Assembly (NCBI RefSeq): GCF_001274895.1
Contig: NZ_CP006841.1
Coordinates: 2,604,001 to 2,668,000 of the forward strand
DNA: 64,000 nucleotides
Direction of reading: 5' to 3'
DNA from: Corynebacterium lactis RW2-5
GTDB lineage: Bacteria > Actinomycetota > Actinomycetes > Mycobacteriales > Mycobacteriaceae
Shown here: in pieces, positions 1 to 8,912 of the stretch
How positions within the stretch are numbered: the stretch's first letter is position 1
How the letters are laid out: each line of letters opens with the position of its first letter
Notes under the pieces: model-generated
The model's database searches: none
Told to the model about the DNA's origin: nothing
What the model saw: the letters and a program-made list of their open reading frames with translations, nothing else
Translations under genes and position numbers: made by a program

Positions 1-361
1 GGCTGTCATCTCCGTCAAGAACGAGGAGTACGTCACCGCCTCCCGTGCGCTGGGGCTATCCCCCACCGGGATCCTGTTCCGCCACGTGCTGCCCAACTGC
101 CTGGCGCCTGTCATTGTCATGGCGACGACATCTCTAGGCATCTACATCGTCGCCGAGGCCACACTGTCTTACCTGGGCATTGGCCTTCCGACTACCACCG
201 TGTCCTGGGGCAACGACATCTCCGTCGCACAGCAGGTGCTTCGCCAGGCCCCCTCGAATCTCTTCTGGCCAGCAACCGCGCTGGCTGTGACCGTCCTGGG
301 CTTCATCCTGATGGGTGACGCGTTGAAGGATTCCCTCGACCCGAAGGAGCGTCGTCGATGA
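1..361 (+). CDS. Peptide ABC transporter permease (DppC/OppC family), C-terminal part
   Basis: Partial at the left edge; 119 residues are visible, read from base 2. The segment EYVTASRALGLSPTGILF followed by RHVLPN is the cytoplasmic EAA loop by which binding-protein-dependent permeases contact their ATPase. Two or three hydrophobic segments follow, with the family-typical EATLSYLGIGLP stretch and a C-terminus ending in LDPKERRR. The TGA stop overlaps the ATG of the next gene (ATGA), so permease and ATPase are translationally coupled. DppC-type permeases form the channel for di- or oligopeptides (sometimes nickel or other solutes). The substrate cannot be read from this fragment. Confidence 0.9.
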   Translation, partial: AVISVKNEEYVTASRALGLSPTGILFRHVLPNCLAPVIVMATTSLGIYIVAEATLSYLGIGLPTTTVSWGNDISVAQQVLRQAPSNLFWPATALAVTVLGFILMGDALKDSLDPKERRR

Positions 362-2016
362 GCACCAATCCCGTACTGAGCCTGTCCGGCGTTTCCATCG
401 GCTTTCCGACGGCTTCCTCTTCCGGCCGTCGTAGCGCCGAACTCACGGACGTGGTCCACGACGTAGATTTGGACGTTTTCCCCGGCGAGACCGTCGCTAT
501 CGTCGGCGAGTCCGGCTCCGGTAAGTCCACAACTGTCCATGCCGCACTTGGCCTGCTGCCCGGCGATGGCCAGGTCACTGGCGGAACCATCACCTTCGAC
601 GGCCGCGACATCACTCGCCTAACCGAGCGGGAATTCACCGAGGTCCGAGGCAGCGGCATCGGCCTGGTTCCCCAGGATCCGATGACCAACCTCAACCCCG
701 TCTGGACTATCGGCGACCAGATCAAGGAGGCCCTGCGCGCCAACAATATCGCTGCAGGCTCCGAGGCCCACACCAAGGCCATCGAGTTGCTCGAGCAGGC
801 TGGTTTGCCCAAGGCCAAATCCCGCATTGACCAGTACCCACACCAGTTCTCGGGCGGTATGCGACAGCGCGCGCTCATCGCCATGGGGCTTGCTGCAAAA
901 CCGCAGCTGCTCATCGCCGACGAGCCGACCTCTGCGCTGGATGTGACGGTCGCGAAGAAGATTCTGGATCACCTTCAGTCGCTGACTAAGCAGCTCGGCA
1001 CCGCGGTGGTATTGATTACGCACGATCTGGGGCTCGCCGCGGAGCGGGCTGATCGTCTCGTCGTCATGCAGGCAGGCCGCGTCGTAGAGACAGGCCCTGC
1101 CCTTGAGGTCCTGCGCAACCCGGAGCACCACTACACGAAGCAGCTCATCGCGGCGGCGCCATCCCTGGCGGCCCGTCGCGGCGACCGTGTCGTGGCCGCC
1201 CCCACCACCAATGACGAGGACCAGAAGGCTATCCTTGTCGCGAAAAACCTGGTCAGAGACTTCGACATTCCCGGCGACAAGCCGTGGCGCAAGGACACCT
1301 TCCGCGCCGTCGACGACATCAGCTTTACGCTGCGCGCCGGCCGCACCATCGGTATCGTAGGCGAGTCCGGCTCCGGCAAGTCCACCGTCGCCAACATGGC
1401 GCTGGGCCTGCTCGACCCCACCGAGGGTGAGGTGCTTTTCGACGGCCAGCGCGTCCAAGGCCGCAATCGCCGCGATGAGCTCGCGCTACGTCGCCGGATT
1501 CAGCCGATTTTCCAGAACCCGTACGCCACCCTAGACCCGATGCGGACGGTGCACTCCTCGATTGAGGAGCCCCTGCGGATTCACAAGATTGGCGGCAAAA
1601 AGGAGCGTGACGAGCGTGTCCGCGAGCTTCTCGACCGAGTGGCACTGCCTGTGGAGATGGGGCGCCGCTTCCCCGGAGAGCTCTCGGGCGGCCAGCGTCA
1701 GCGCGTCGCCATCGCCCGCGCATTGGCACTGAATCCAGAAGTCGTCGTGTGTGACGAGGCCGTGTCCGCCCTGGACGTGGTGGTCCAGGCGCAGGTCCTC
1801 GAACTACTGGCGGAGCTACAGGAAGAAATGGACCTGGCTTACCTGTTCATCACGCACGATCTCGCGGTGGTACGCCAGGTAGCCGACGAGGTCATCGTCA
1901 TGGAGCACGGCAAAATGGTGGAGCACCGCCCAACCGATGAGCTCTTTGACCACCCGGAGCAGGAGTACACCCAACGCCTGCTGGATGCCATCCCGGGTGC
2001 GAGCTTGCAGTTATAG
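358..2016 (+). CDS. Double-ATPase subunit of an oligopeptide ABC transporter (DppD-DppF fusion)
   Basis: 552 residues with two complete ABC ATPase halves. Half 1: Walker A GESGSGKST at 50-58, signature SGGMRQR near 165, Walker B LLIADEPTSALD near 184-195. Half 2: Walker A GESGSGKST near 334, signature LSGGQRQR near 442, Walker B VVVCDEAVSALD near 462. The first half includes the region after the helical domain (roughly 255-275) typical of OppD/DppD. Actinobacteria often carry DppD and DppF as one chain, so this is a normal length for the fused form. It powers the permease encoded directly upstream, with which its start codon overlaps by four bases. It is the last gene of the operon; the next gene is on the other strand. 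Confidence 0.95.
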   Translation: MSTNPVLSLSGVSIGFPTASSSGRRSAELTDVVHDVDLDVFPGETVAIVGESGSGKSTTVHAALGLLPGDGQVTGGTITFDGRDITRLTEREFTEVRGSGIGLVPQDPMTNLNPVWTIGDQIKEALRANNIAAGSEAHTKAIELLEQAGLPKAKSRIDQYPHQFSGGMRQRALIAMGLAAKPQLLIADEPTSALDVTVAKKILDHLQSLTKQLGTAVVLITHDLGLAAERADRLVVMQAGRVVETGPALEVLRNPEHHYTKQLIAAAPSLAARRGDRVVAAPTTNDEDQKAILVAKNLVRDFDIPGDKPWRKDTFRAVDDISFTLRAGRTIGIVGESGSGKSTVANMALGLLDPTEGEVLFDGQRVQGRNRRDELALRRRIQPIFQNPYATLDPMRTVHSSIEEPLRIHKIGGKKERDERVRELLDRVALPVEMGRRFPGELSGGQRQRVAIARALALNPEVVVCDEAVSALDVVVQAQVLELLAELQEEMDLAYLFITHDLAVVRQVADEVIVMEHGKMVEHRPTDELFDHPEQEYTQRLLDAIPGASLQL

Positions 2017-2054
2017 GTATTGCTGCGGGAGGTGGTTGGGGCGAACGCTACACC

Positions 2055-2978
2055 TCACGCCTGCCCCAACTTCACAAAAGTAAACCCCGCCGCACGCAAT
2101 TGCGGAATCGCCGCCCGGACACCTTCGGCCGTGCCGTGTCCGGGTTGGTTCATATGCATAATCGCGATTGCGCCAGCGCGGCTATGCACCAACGAGTTTG
2201 TTACGGATGGCGCGGGTAGTGTCGCTCCCGCGTCACCGTTTACGGCAAAGCCCGCTATAGATACTCCCAGGTCGCGGGCAATCTGTATCGCTGTGTCGTC
2301 GTAATGAGCGGTGCCGGAACGGAACCAATTGGATTCCACTCCCAAAAACTCCCGCATAAACTTGCGGTTTCCCTCAATCTCTTCGACGAGCTCGGCAACA
2401 TCCGCTGTGCCCGCGATGCCGTAAGCCGGGCGCCCATTAACCGACAGCGGCTTATGCGAGGTTCCGTGATTTTCAATCTGGAACAGAGGATTTTCTGCGA
2501 TTTCGAGTGCCCTTCGGGGATTGGCGTCAATCCAGCGCTTATTCCAAAACAGCGTCGCGGGCACGCCGTGTTCTTCAAGGGTTGCAAGCAGAGCCTCATC
2601 GATTTGAGACCCATGCGCCCCTCCACAGGCATCGAAAGTCAGGGCAATTGTCTTCGGGTTTGGGTCAACGGTGCGCGCAATACCCGGCAGGTCAAGCCCC
2701 CAATCCTGCGGGTGAGCGTGCTGGTAGCGCGCAATCACCTCTTCCGGCAGAAGCTTTGCGACGCTTTCTTGCTCCAGAGTCGGCGTTGCCGATTCGGGCA
2801 GGGCCACGTCGGTTGACGGCATTGAGGACGAAGAAGCGCCACTCGCACCGTCAGGCACAGACCCTGAAGACTTTCCTGCAGGAAGTGTGCAGGAGGCAAG
2901 AAACTGTGCTGCGCCGAGCAATGGCAGCGATAGTCCTGCGGCGAGAAACTTACGGCGCGAAGTGCTTGGGGTGCCCAT
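2055..2978 (-). CDS. Secreted lipoprotein polysaccharide deacetylase (NodB-homology)
   Basis: 307 residues. The N-terminus has a twin arginine (residues 8-9, RRKFLAAG) and a lipobox ending LASC with Cys30, so it is probably Tat-exported and lipid-anchored. A Ser/Gly/Pro-rich linker (31-60) precedes a NodB-type domain: TFDACGG at 114-120 replaces the usual TFDDG, with the catalytic-base and metal aspartate positions read as Asp116 and nearby residues, and HGTSH at 171-175 supplies the two metal histidines. The family removes N- or O-acetyl groups from polysaccharides such as peptidoglycan; the substrate here is not known. The TFDACGG variant occurs in a subset of actinobacterial members, so loss of activity should not be assumed. 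It is divergent from the small lipoprotein gene at 3080. Confidence 0.88.
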   Translation of the reverse strand: MGTPSTSRRKFLAAGLSLPLLGAAQFLASCTLPAGKSSGSVPDGASGASSSSMPSTDVALPESATPTLEQESVAKLLPEEVIARYQHAHPQDWGLDLPGIARTVDPNPKTIALTFDACGGAHGSQIDEALLATLEEHGVPATLFWNKRWIDANPRRALEIAENPLFQIENHGTSHKPLSVNGRPAYGIAGTADVAELVEEIEGNRKFMREFLGVESNWFRSGTAHYDDTAIQIARDLGVSIAGFAVNGDAGATLPAPSVTNSLVHSRAGAIAIMHMNQPGHGTAEGVRAAIPQLRAAGFTFVKLGQA

Positions 2979-3079
2979 ATTCCCTCAGTCTATTCATTCT
3001 TCGAAACTTCGTTTTCGAGGTGTCTGAAAACAGAAAATTTCTCTCCACAACGGCGCTGGCTCTTATAGATTCAAAGTTA

Positions 3080-3580
3080 ATGCGTACGCCAAAACAGCCA
3101 CTTTCGCCCATTCACTCAATTGCCGCTGCTGTCACATTGGCCCTATTCAGCGGTGCTCTGGTTTCATGTGGAGCGGACGCCCCGCCGAAGGCGGGCAAGG
3201 GCCCGGACGATGCTTCTTCTGTCGGCACGTCCTCAGCCCCTCATCGCCCAAGCGACGCACCGATTCTCGGCGTTGTTTCTCCCCACGGTGACTGTGATCC
3301 AGCAGTTGTCGATATTGACCACGAGCGGCCCACTGCGCACATCACTTACACGGGACAAGAGGGGGACCACATCTCGGTGAAAATCAGCTTTACTGACGAC
3401 AACGGCGCTGGCCAGACCAAAGAGTCGGAATTCACCCTCGCAAAAGGTATGACTGGCATGCAGCTTCCGACCGACGTGACCAATGATTCCATTAGCGAAA
3501 TTTCCGTTGCAGCAATTTCCGGCCCCGGCCAGCCCGGAACATGCACAATCCCCGTCAATGGAGCTATGCAACTCCACTAA
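3080..3580 (+). CDS. Small lipoprotein of unknown function
   Basis: 166 residues starting at an ATG with a classical lipoprotein signal: a short basic start, a hydrophobic core and a lipobox LVSC with Cys30. The mature part is Pro/Ser/Ala-rich for about 30 residues and then forms a compact, probably beta-rich domain (about 60-166) with a Cys pair (near HGDCDP and GTCTIP) that could form a disulphide. No known domain is recognised. The reading frame is open far upstream, but the upstream part lies over the divergent deacetylase gene; the signal peptide decides the start. It is divergently transcribed from the deacetylase across about 100 bp. Confidence 0.75.
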   Translation: MRTPKQPLSPIHSIAAAVTLALFSGALVSCGADAPPKAGKGPDDASSVGTSSAPHRPSDAPILGVVSPHGDCDPAVVDIDHERPTAHITYTGQEGDHISVKISFTDDNGAGQTKESEFTLAKGMTGMQLPTDVTNDSISEISVAAISGPGQPGTCTIPVNGAMQLH

Positions 3581-3644
3581 CGGGGATCTCACTCACCGCA
3601 GGCTAAAACGCTCAATACGATTTCGACGCCCCTCAGTCTTCTTC

Positions 3645-5072
3645 CTACTTCCCGCGCTTGACCGAGATGATCCAGCCTGCCTCATCGGTCTGCTCGAAGC
3701 TCGTGACCTCGTGCCCATCCTTCGCGGCCCAGCGCGGAATCGCGTCGGTCGCCTGGGTGCAGTCGAACGGAATCACCAGCTCCTCGCCAACCTCAATCTT
3801 GCCGATTGCCTCCTTCGCTTCAATCAGCGGGAAGGGGCAGACAGCACCGACGGTGTCCAGCTCGTAGCGCCCGCTACCAAGGTCGACCAGCTTGCCCTTG
3901 TCCTGCTTGACGACGGCACGGTCCAGCAGCGCAACCGGCGCGATGGCAAAGCCAGCGGCGTTTGTGCCCTCCGGAGCAGCAACCGCGTCAACGGGGGCCA
4001 CGGGGGCGGTGGTGGCGTCGGCAAGCGGAGCGGACGGCGCAGCGGCAGGAGCTGCGGACGGCTTCAGCCAGACCTTGGCGGCGATGCCCACGCCAGCGGC
4101 GATTGCGACAAGCGCCAGCCAGCCCTGGTAGCTAAACAGGGAGGTCTGTACCATACCGTTGCCGACAGTGCAGCCGCCGGCCCATGCGGCGCCAACACCC
4201 ATGAAGATGCCGCCGACGACGGAGCGCGCACCCTGGGTGGCGTCCGGGACGCGGAGACGGAATTCGCCCGAGGCCTTAGCCGCGACGAACGAGCCGAGGA
4301 GTATACCCAGAACCAGCAGCACGCCCCAGTCGAACTTGGCGGTGTCGCCATTGACGATGAAGTTGGTCAGATTCGACGACGGAGTAGTAATACCCAGGCC
4401 GTCGTTGCGCCCGGTCGCGGCGGACAGCGGCCAGGCGATAACGCCCAGCACGCCGACGGCAACGGCGGTGGAGTACACGTGCCACGGCTTCTCGGCGAGA
4501 ATGTGCGCGATTCCGGACTTGCGGGCGGCCAGCTTCGCGGGTTTCGGGCCGGAGAACTCCTCGCGGAGGAATCGCACTGCCAAAAAAGCGGTCAGCGCGG
4601 ACAGGGCGATTGCCAGCGGCCAAACGCTAATACCCAGGGAGGCGTGGATGCTGGTCAACTCCACTGTCTGGGACTTCAGGGCCTCGTTAACACCGGAGAG
4701 AACACCGGTCTTCATCGCGGCGGCCGACAGACCGTAGAACACCAGGGCAATCCAGGAACCAATGAGGCCCTCGCCCGAGCGATACCAGGTGCCGGAAGCG
4801 CAACCGCCGGCCAGGACAATGCCAATGCCGAAGACCAGGCCGCCGACGATGACGGCGATTGGGGTGAGGTTGTCGTACTCCGGGGTGATTACGCCGCCGC
4901 TGGTCAGGGCAGCCAGCCCGACCGCGTGGACGGAGATAACGATCAGGAGGGCGACGAAGCCGCGCCAGCTGCGCTGGGTGAAGATATCGCGCAGAAAGCC
5001 AGTAACGCAGAATCGGCCACGCTGCATTACGTAGCCGAGCACTGCGCCGAGCGCCAATCCGGTAACCAACAT
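3645..5072 (-). CDS. YeeE/YedE-family sulfur (thiosulfate/selenium) transporter fused to a TusA-like domain
   Basis: 475 residues. Residues 1 to about 340 contain two YeeE/YedE repeats with many membrane helices and the conserved cysteine-bearing segments RGRFCVTGFLRD (N-terminal), GGCASGTWYR and GGCTVGNG. E. coli YeeE (TsuA) takes up thiosulfate through such cysteines; other members are linked to selenium. After an Ala/Pro linker (about 340-385) comes a TusA/SirA domain with the CPFP motif, Cys412, the position that carries persulfide in TusA. The fusion suggests that sulfur entering the cell is passed to a cytosolic carrier cysteine. It lies alone and is divergent from the next gene, with an inverted repeat GGAGC/GCTCC (5142-5160) between them. 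Confidence 0.9.
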   Translation of the reverse strand: MLVTGLALGAVLGYVMQRGRFCVTGFLRDIFTQRSWRGFVALLIVISVHAVGLAALTSGGVITPEYDNLTPIAVIVGGLVFGIGIVLAGGCASGTWYRSGEGLIGSWIALVFYGLSAAAMKTGVLSGVNEALKSQTVELTSIHASLGISVWPLAIALSALTAFLAVRFLREEFSGPKPAKLAARKSGIAHILAEKPWHVYSTAVAVGVLGVIAWPLSAATGRNDGLGITTPSSNLTNFIVNGDTAKFDWGVLLVLGILLGSFVAAKASGEFRLRVPDATQGARSVVGGIFMGVGAAWAGGCTVGNGMVQTSLFSYQGWLALVAIAAGVGIAAKVWLKPSAAPAAAPSAPLADATTAPVAPVDAVAAPEGTNAAGFAIAPVALLDRAVVKQDKGKLVDLGSGRYELDTVGAVCPFPLIEAKEAIGKIEVGEELVIPFDCTQATDAIPRWAAKDGHEVTSFEQTDEAGWIISVKRGK

Positions 5073-5171
5073 GAAGTCTTCTCCTCGCCTTTAACCAGTT
5101 GCTTTAAGTCACGTTTCTATCGGGCCTGAATTCGAGCATTAGGAGCCTTAAATAAGCTCCCAACAACATTA

Positions 5172-6332
5172 ATGAACAGACCTGTCTATCTAGTTCCTGC
5201 ACGAAGTTACGCGACAACCCCGCGAAAACGCAACCCACTCCCGGTTTCCGGATCCTTCCTCACCCCACCGGATACCCACTTTGTGGCAGGCTGGAAAATT
5301 GTGAGCAGCCAAAAACTTCCACTCTCGGCCACAAAGCGCGCACTCGCTTTCCGCTCTATCGTCGACCTGCCGTTTACGCACACCTATGCAATCGACGCGG
5401 AGAAGGTACTGCAGATCTCTGAGGTCCCCAGACTGGGCGACCTCAACGCAAAAAACGTCGTAGTCGTCGACAGTTTGCGCGCGCTTGCTCACACAACGCC
5501 CGAGAGCTTCTTCGCCATTGATGACGCCACCGAGGTCCTCGGCACCGCGCTACAGACGGCCGCCACGACACGGCAAGTCCTCTGGCTTAGCTCTATCCCT
5601 GCCTCCGAGGTTCCCCACATCAAAGCGATTCTGGGCGATGACATTGTTCACCAGGTTGGCCTTGCCATCCACACTGACGAGCGCGCCCCAGAAGGCGTAC
5701 GCCTGCACGGGGAGCCTCTCGTCCCCATCGCTCTGTCGCCAACCACTCTTATTCAAAAATGGGCGAAGGGAACCCCGCAGCAACAGCAGACCCTCGCCTA
5801 TCTCATGGACGGCACGGACACGCTGATCATGCGACGGAAGAACCTCCACGCACTGCGAAGGGTTGGTGCCGATCTCATCGAGCGCAACGCAGTCTGGCGG
5901 TTCCTCGCCAACCCCAAGGTCATCGCATACCTGATTGTGTTGGTCTATTCCTCGCTGCGCGCCCTACCGGTAGTCTTCGTCCCAGGCTTTCACGGCAAGG
6001 TCTGGGTGCTGTGGACCATCGACATAGTCACCGCGATTCCCTACACCTGGGGAATCGTTGAAATGTTCGCCGGGCCCAATATTTGGCGAAGAATGCTGGG
6101 GCTCATTGTCACACTGGTGACTTTCGTATCGCCCTACGTCTATTTCTGGTACTACGGTCGCGGATACCCCATGTGGGTCAACTTCTTCATCGCCGCGATG
6201 ATTATCGGCGCCATCCTCATCGAATACGCTCGCTGGCTGCGCGACCGCATCGTCCGCCAGGTCATCCGGGGCTCCATACACGAAGGCCGCCCCTGCGGGC
6301 GGCGACTACGCAACAATCAGGAACCGGCTTAA
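5172..6332 (+). CDS. Unknown protein with a soluble N-terminal domain and C-terminal membrane helices
   Basis: Up to 386 residues. The N-terminal 240 residues look soluble and contain no motif that I recognise. The C-terminal 130 residues hold about four hydrophobic segments (from YLIVLVYSSLRALPVVFV to FFIAAMIIGAILIEYARW) and a basic tail. The start is uncertain: the ATG at 5172 has no clear ribosome binding site, while a GTG at 5301 follows GGAAAATT and starts a chain VSSQKLPLSATK that reads more like a true N-terminus. A strong hairpin (GCCGCCC/GGGCGGC, 6286-6303) lies within the last codons and may help to end transcription. No partner is evident; the gene stands between two minus-strand genes. 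Confidence 0.7.
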   Translation: MNRPVYLVPARSYATTPRKRNPLPVSGSFLTPPDTHFVAGWKIVSSQKLPLSATKRALAFRSIVDLPFTHTYAIDAEKVLQISEVPRLGDLNAKNVVVVDSLRALAHTTPESFFAIDDATEVLGTALQTAATTRQVLWLSSIPASEVPHIKAILGDDIVHQVGLAIHTDERAPEGVRLHGEPLVPIALSPTTLIQKWAKGTPQQQQTLAYLMDGTDTLIMRRKNLHALRRVGADLIERNAVWRFLANPKVIAYLIVLVYSSLRALPVVFVPGFHGKVWVLWTIDIVTAIPYTWGIVEMFAGPNIWRRMLGLIVTLVTFVSPYVYFWYYGRGYPMWVNFFIAAMIIGAILIEYARWLRDRIVRQVIRGSIHEGRPCGRRLRNNQEPA

Positions 6333-6371
6333 GCCATTTCAGCCCGGACAACCCCAGGCTTTACGACGCGG

Positions 6372-7142
6372 CTAACGTCCCGTCCACGAGCGACGAATTC
6401 CGCCGACGACAAGCCATGCCCCCGCCAGTACGTTCACCACGACGAGACCGACTTCCCCGGTCTCGGAGATCCACGCCGGTGGCGTCGGCAAGCAGGCGAT
6501 CAGCAGACCCGTGGTGACAATCCAGATGAACGTGGCCATGATGTTCCCAGCCTTGCCGCGCTCGACGCGGAATGGGTGAGTGTAGTGCAGCGGAACCAGG
6601 GTCATAACACTAAAGATGACAATCGCGGCGACATTCACCGCGAGCGGTGCCTCCCAGACCCACAGCAGCACAGCCACGATATTCCAGGCCGCAGGGAAAC
6701 CCACAAAATAGTTATCGCGCGACTTCGCGGCCTCATTGGCATAGCAGAACATCGAGGACACCAGCACCACGATGGCCAGGAAAATCGCGAGCGGGCGCGG
6801 GCCCAGCGGTAGATGCATGACCATGAACAGCACCGGAATGGCGGTCCAGGTCAGGTAGTCCACTACATGGTCGACGACCGTGCCACTAAACCACGGAATG
6901 ACTTCCTTAATCCGGAACTTGCGGGCCAGGTTGCCGTCGACACCGTCAACGATCAGCGCGACACCCAGCCAGAACCACATCCAGTGCGGCTTGTTATCCA
7001 ATAGCGCCACGACCGCCAGCGTCGCCCACACCAGGCCGCTCAGCGTGAATGCGTGGACCGCCCACGCAATCGCCTTCTGCACGGTTGTGAACACCTCCGG
7101 GCTGGAAGTCTCAACTGTGTTGGGCTCAGAGGTTTCGGGCAC
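6372..7142 (-). CDS. pcs: CDP-alcohol phosphatidyltransferase, phosphatidylcholine-synthase (Pcs) type
   Basis: 256 residues and about seven or eight membrane helices. The catalytic CDP-alcohol motif is present as D69-G-N-L-A-R74, twelve residues, G87-TVV-D91-HVV-D95. The twelve-residue gap rather than eight, and the sequence DHVVDYLTW, match bacterial phosphatidylcholine synthases, which condense CDP-diacylglycerol with choline in the membrane. Its neighbours are choline transport and oxidation genes (7344-13238), which supports a choline-dependent lipid product. It is separated from betB by a strong terminator, so it has its own transcript. Other CDP-alcohol enzymes (PgsA, PssA) are less likely because of the motif spacing. 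Substrate assignment is inference. Confidence 0.8.
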   Translation of the reverse strand: MPETSEPNTVETSSPEVFTTVQKAIAWAVHAFTLSGLVWATLAVVALLDNKPHWMWFWLGVALIVDGVDGNLARKFRIKEVIPWFSGTVVDHVVDYLTWTAIPVLFMVMHLPLGPRPLAIFLAIVVLVSSMFCYANEAAKSRDNYFVGFPAAWNIVAVLLWVWEAPLAVNVAAIVIFSVMTLVPLHYTHPFRVERGKAGNIMATFIWIVTTGLLIACLPTPPAWISETGEVGLVVVNVLAGAWLVVGGIRRSWTGR

Positions 7143-7238
7143 TGGGAATCTTTCGTCGACGGGCAGTTTGCGAGCACCAGCGGGGCGCTCCGCAACCTAG
7201 AAGCCTATTCGCGATTGCTGCGCGCCACAAACACCTAA

Positions 7239-7289
7239 TGCCCGGGTATCGGGGGCCAGTATAGTGCCTCGCCCCCGATAACCCGGGCA
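7239..7289 (-). terminator. Strong hairpin terminator after betB
   Basis: Near-perfect inverted repeat with arms of 18 and 19 bases: the left arm, 7239-7256, begins TGCCCGGGTATC, and the right arm, 7271-7289, ends GATAACCCGGGCA; one base bulges. It lies about 55 bases beyond the betB stop on the minus strand and upstream of the Pcs gene. There is no long T run. Confidence 0.7.
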
Positions 7290-7343
7290 GATATCGCCGA
7301 TAATTGAAGCGTTTGCGCGCTCGGCTTGCTTCAGCGCTAGGTG

Positions 7344-8912
7344 CTAGCGGCGGTCCTCAAACCAACCGGTCACAGCGGGAGCGGTGTTTTCGTACACCAG
7401 CTTCGCCTCGGTGTACTCTTCCAGGCCGGCTGGGCCCAGCTCACGGCCGATGCCGGACTGGCCGAATCCGCCCCACTCCGCCTGCGGCAGGTACGGGCCA
7501 AAGTCGTTGATCCACACGGTGCCGTGGCGCAAGGCCCGGGAGACGCGCTCCGCCACACCGCTATCCGACGTCCACACCGCACCGGCCAGGCCGTAGTCGG
7601 TGTCGTTGCCAATCTCGATGGCTTCTTCCTCAGTTCGGAAGGTCTCGATAGTCACGGTCGGGCCGAAGGCCTCGTCGTGGACGCAGTCCATCTCGCGGGT
7701 GACCTGGTCGATAACCGTCGGCGGGTAGAAGTAGCCGTCGGCCAGCGAGCCGGAGCCATCGGCGGTCGGGCCAGTGGCAATCTCACCGCCGACGCGGACG
7801 CGCGCGCCCTGCTCACGGGCACGGTCGACGTAGGCCGCGACCTTCTCCAGGTGCTGTTTGGAGATCAGCGCGCCGGTCTCCGCCTTCTCGTCCAGCGGGC
7901 CGCCGAGCTTGATGTGGCCGGCGCGCTCGACGAGATCGTCGACGAACTTCTCGGCGATGGACTCCTCCACCACCAGGCGAGCGCCCGCCGAGCACACCTG
8001 GCCGGAGTGCAGGAACGCGGCGTTCAGGGCGTTGTCCAGCGCGGCCTCGTAGTCGGCATCGGCGAAAATGATGTTCGGGTTCTTGCCACCGAGCTCGAGC
8101 GCGACCTTCTTCACCGACTTCGCAGCCTCGCCGGCGATGATGCGGCCAGTAGCCAGGCCACCAGTGAAGGAGACCATGTCGATGCGCGGATCGGACGACA
8201 GCGGCGCACCGGCATCAGAGCCCGCACCGGTGACCAGGTTCGCGACACCAGCCGGAACACCCAGGTCATCGATGACGTGCATCAGCAGGATGGCGGTGTG
8301 CGGGGTCAGCTCCGCCGGCTTGAGAACGAAGGTGTTACCACCCGCAAGGCAGGGCGCGACCTTCCACGCCACCTGCAGCAGCGGGTAATTCCACGGGGTA
8401 ATCAGGCCACACACACCGACCGGCTCGCGCACGATGCGCGCAACAACGGTCGGATCGTTGGCATCCACCAGGCGCCCGGCGTCGTTGCCGGCCAGCTTTC
8501 CGAAGTACTCGAAGCAGGCGATGATGTCGTCCATGTCGGCCGCGGACTCCGGCAGGCGCTTGCCGGTGTCCATCGACTCGGCCCACGCGAACTCATCTTT
8601 ACGCTGACGAATCGCAGCAGCGATATCGAGAACCAGCTGACCGCGCTGCGCCGTGGTCCAGGACGCCCAGGAGTCCTCACCGGTCCGTCGGAAAGCGGCA
8701 TCGGCGGCGGCGATGGCGCGCTCGGTGTCGGAGGCATCGGCCTCAGCGACCTCGGCGACAAACGAGCCGTCGGCCGGGCACTCGATGGTGCGGGTGCGGC
8801 CTGCGGCAGCTGCGGACCATGCGCCGTCGATAAACAGCGTGGCCGCGCCTTCGTGGGACTTGGCGGTCTCGGGTGCGAGGGCCTTGTCGGTTGTCGAAGG
8901 CTTAAAAGTCAT
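7344..8912 (-). CDS. betB: Betaine-aldehyde dehydrogenase
   Basis: 522 residues of the aldehyde dehydrogenase superfamily. The catalytic pair is visible: Glu in ALELGGKNP (about 272) and the nucleophile Cys in GQVCSAG (about 306); the NAD-binding region TPWNYPLLQ and SFTGG lies upstream, and the C-terminal GGFGQSGIGRELG segment is typical of the betaine-aldehyde/aminoaldehyde branch. It oxidises betaine aldehyde to glycine betaine. The ATG comes directly after the betT TAA stop, with AAGGAGG inside the end of betT as ribosome binding site, so betT and betB are coupled. The divergent betA supplies its substrate. The genetic context makes BetB much more likely than another aldehyde dehydrogenase. 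Confidence 0.92.
   Translation of the reverse strand: MTFKPSTTDKALAPETAKSHEGAATLFIDGAWSAAAAGRTRTIECPADGSFVAEVAEADASDTERAIAAADAAFRRTGEDSWASWTTAQRGQLVLDIAAAIRQRKDEFAWAESMDTGKRLPESAADMDDIIACFEYFGKLAGNDAGRLVDANDPTVVARIVREPVGVCGLITPWNYPLLQVAWKVAPCLAGGNTFVLKPAELTPHTAILLMHVIDDLGVPAGVANLVTGAGSDAGAPLSSDPRIDMVSFTGGLATGRIIAGEAAKSVKKVALELGGKNPNIIFADADYEAALDNALNAAFLHSGQVCSAGARLVVEESIAEKFVDDLVERAGHIKLGGPLDEKAETGALISKQHLEKVAAYVDRAREQGARVRVGGEIATGPTADGSGSLADGYFYPPTVIDQVTREMDCVHDEAFGPTVTIETFRTEEEAIEIGNDTDYGLAGAVWTSDSGVAERVSRALRHGTVWINDFGPYLPQAEWGGFGQSGIGRELGPAGLEEYTEAKLVYENTAPAVTGWFEDRR

Noticed and set aside
3483..5129. A 548-codon open frame on the plus strand
   Set aside because: It is antisense to the YeeE-TusA gene; it reads as low-complexity Gly/Arg/Asp/Gln-rich sequence, an artefact of high-GC codon use.
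6286..6303. The hairpin GCCGCCC/GGGCGGC as the end of the 5172 gene
   Set aside because: The reading frame continues ten codons beyond it and there is no T run, so it is only noted as a possible attenuating structure.
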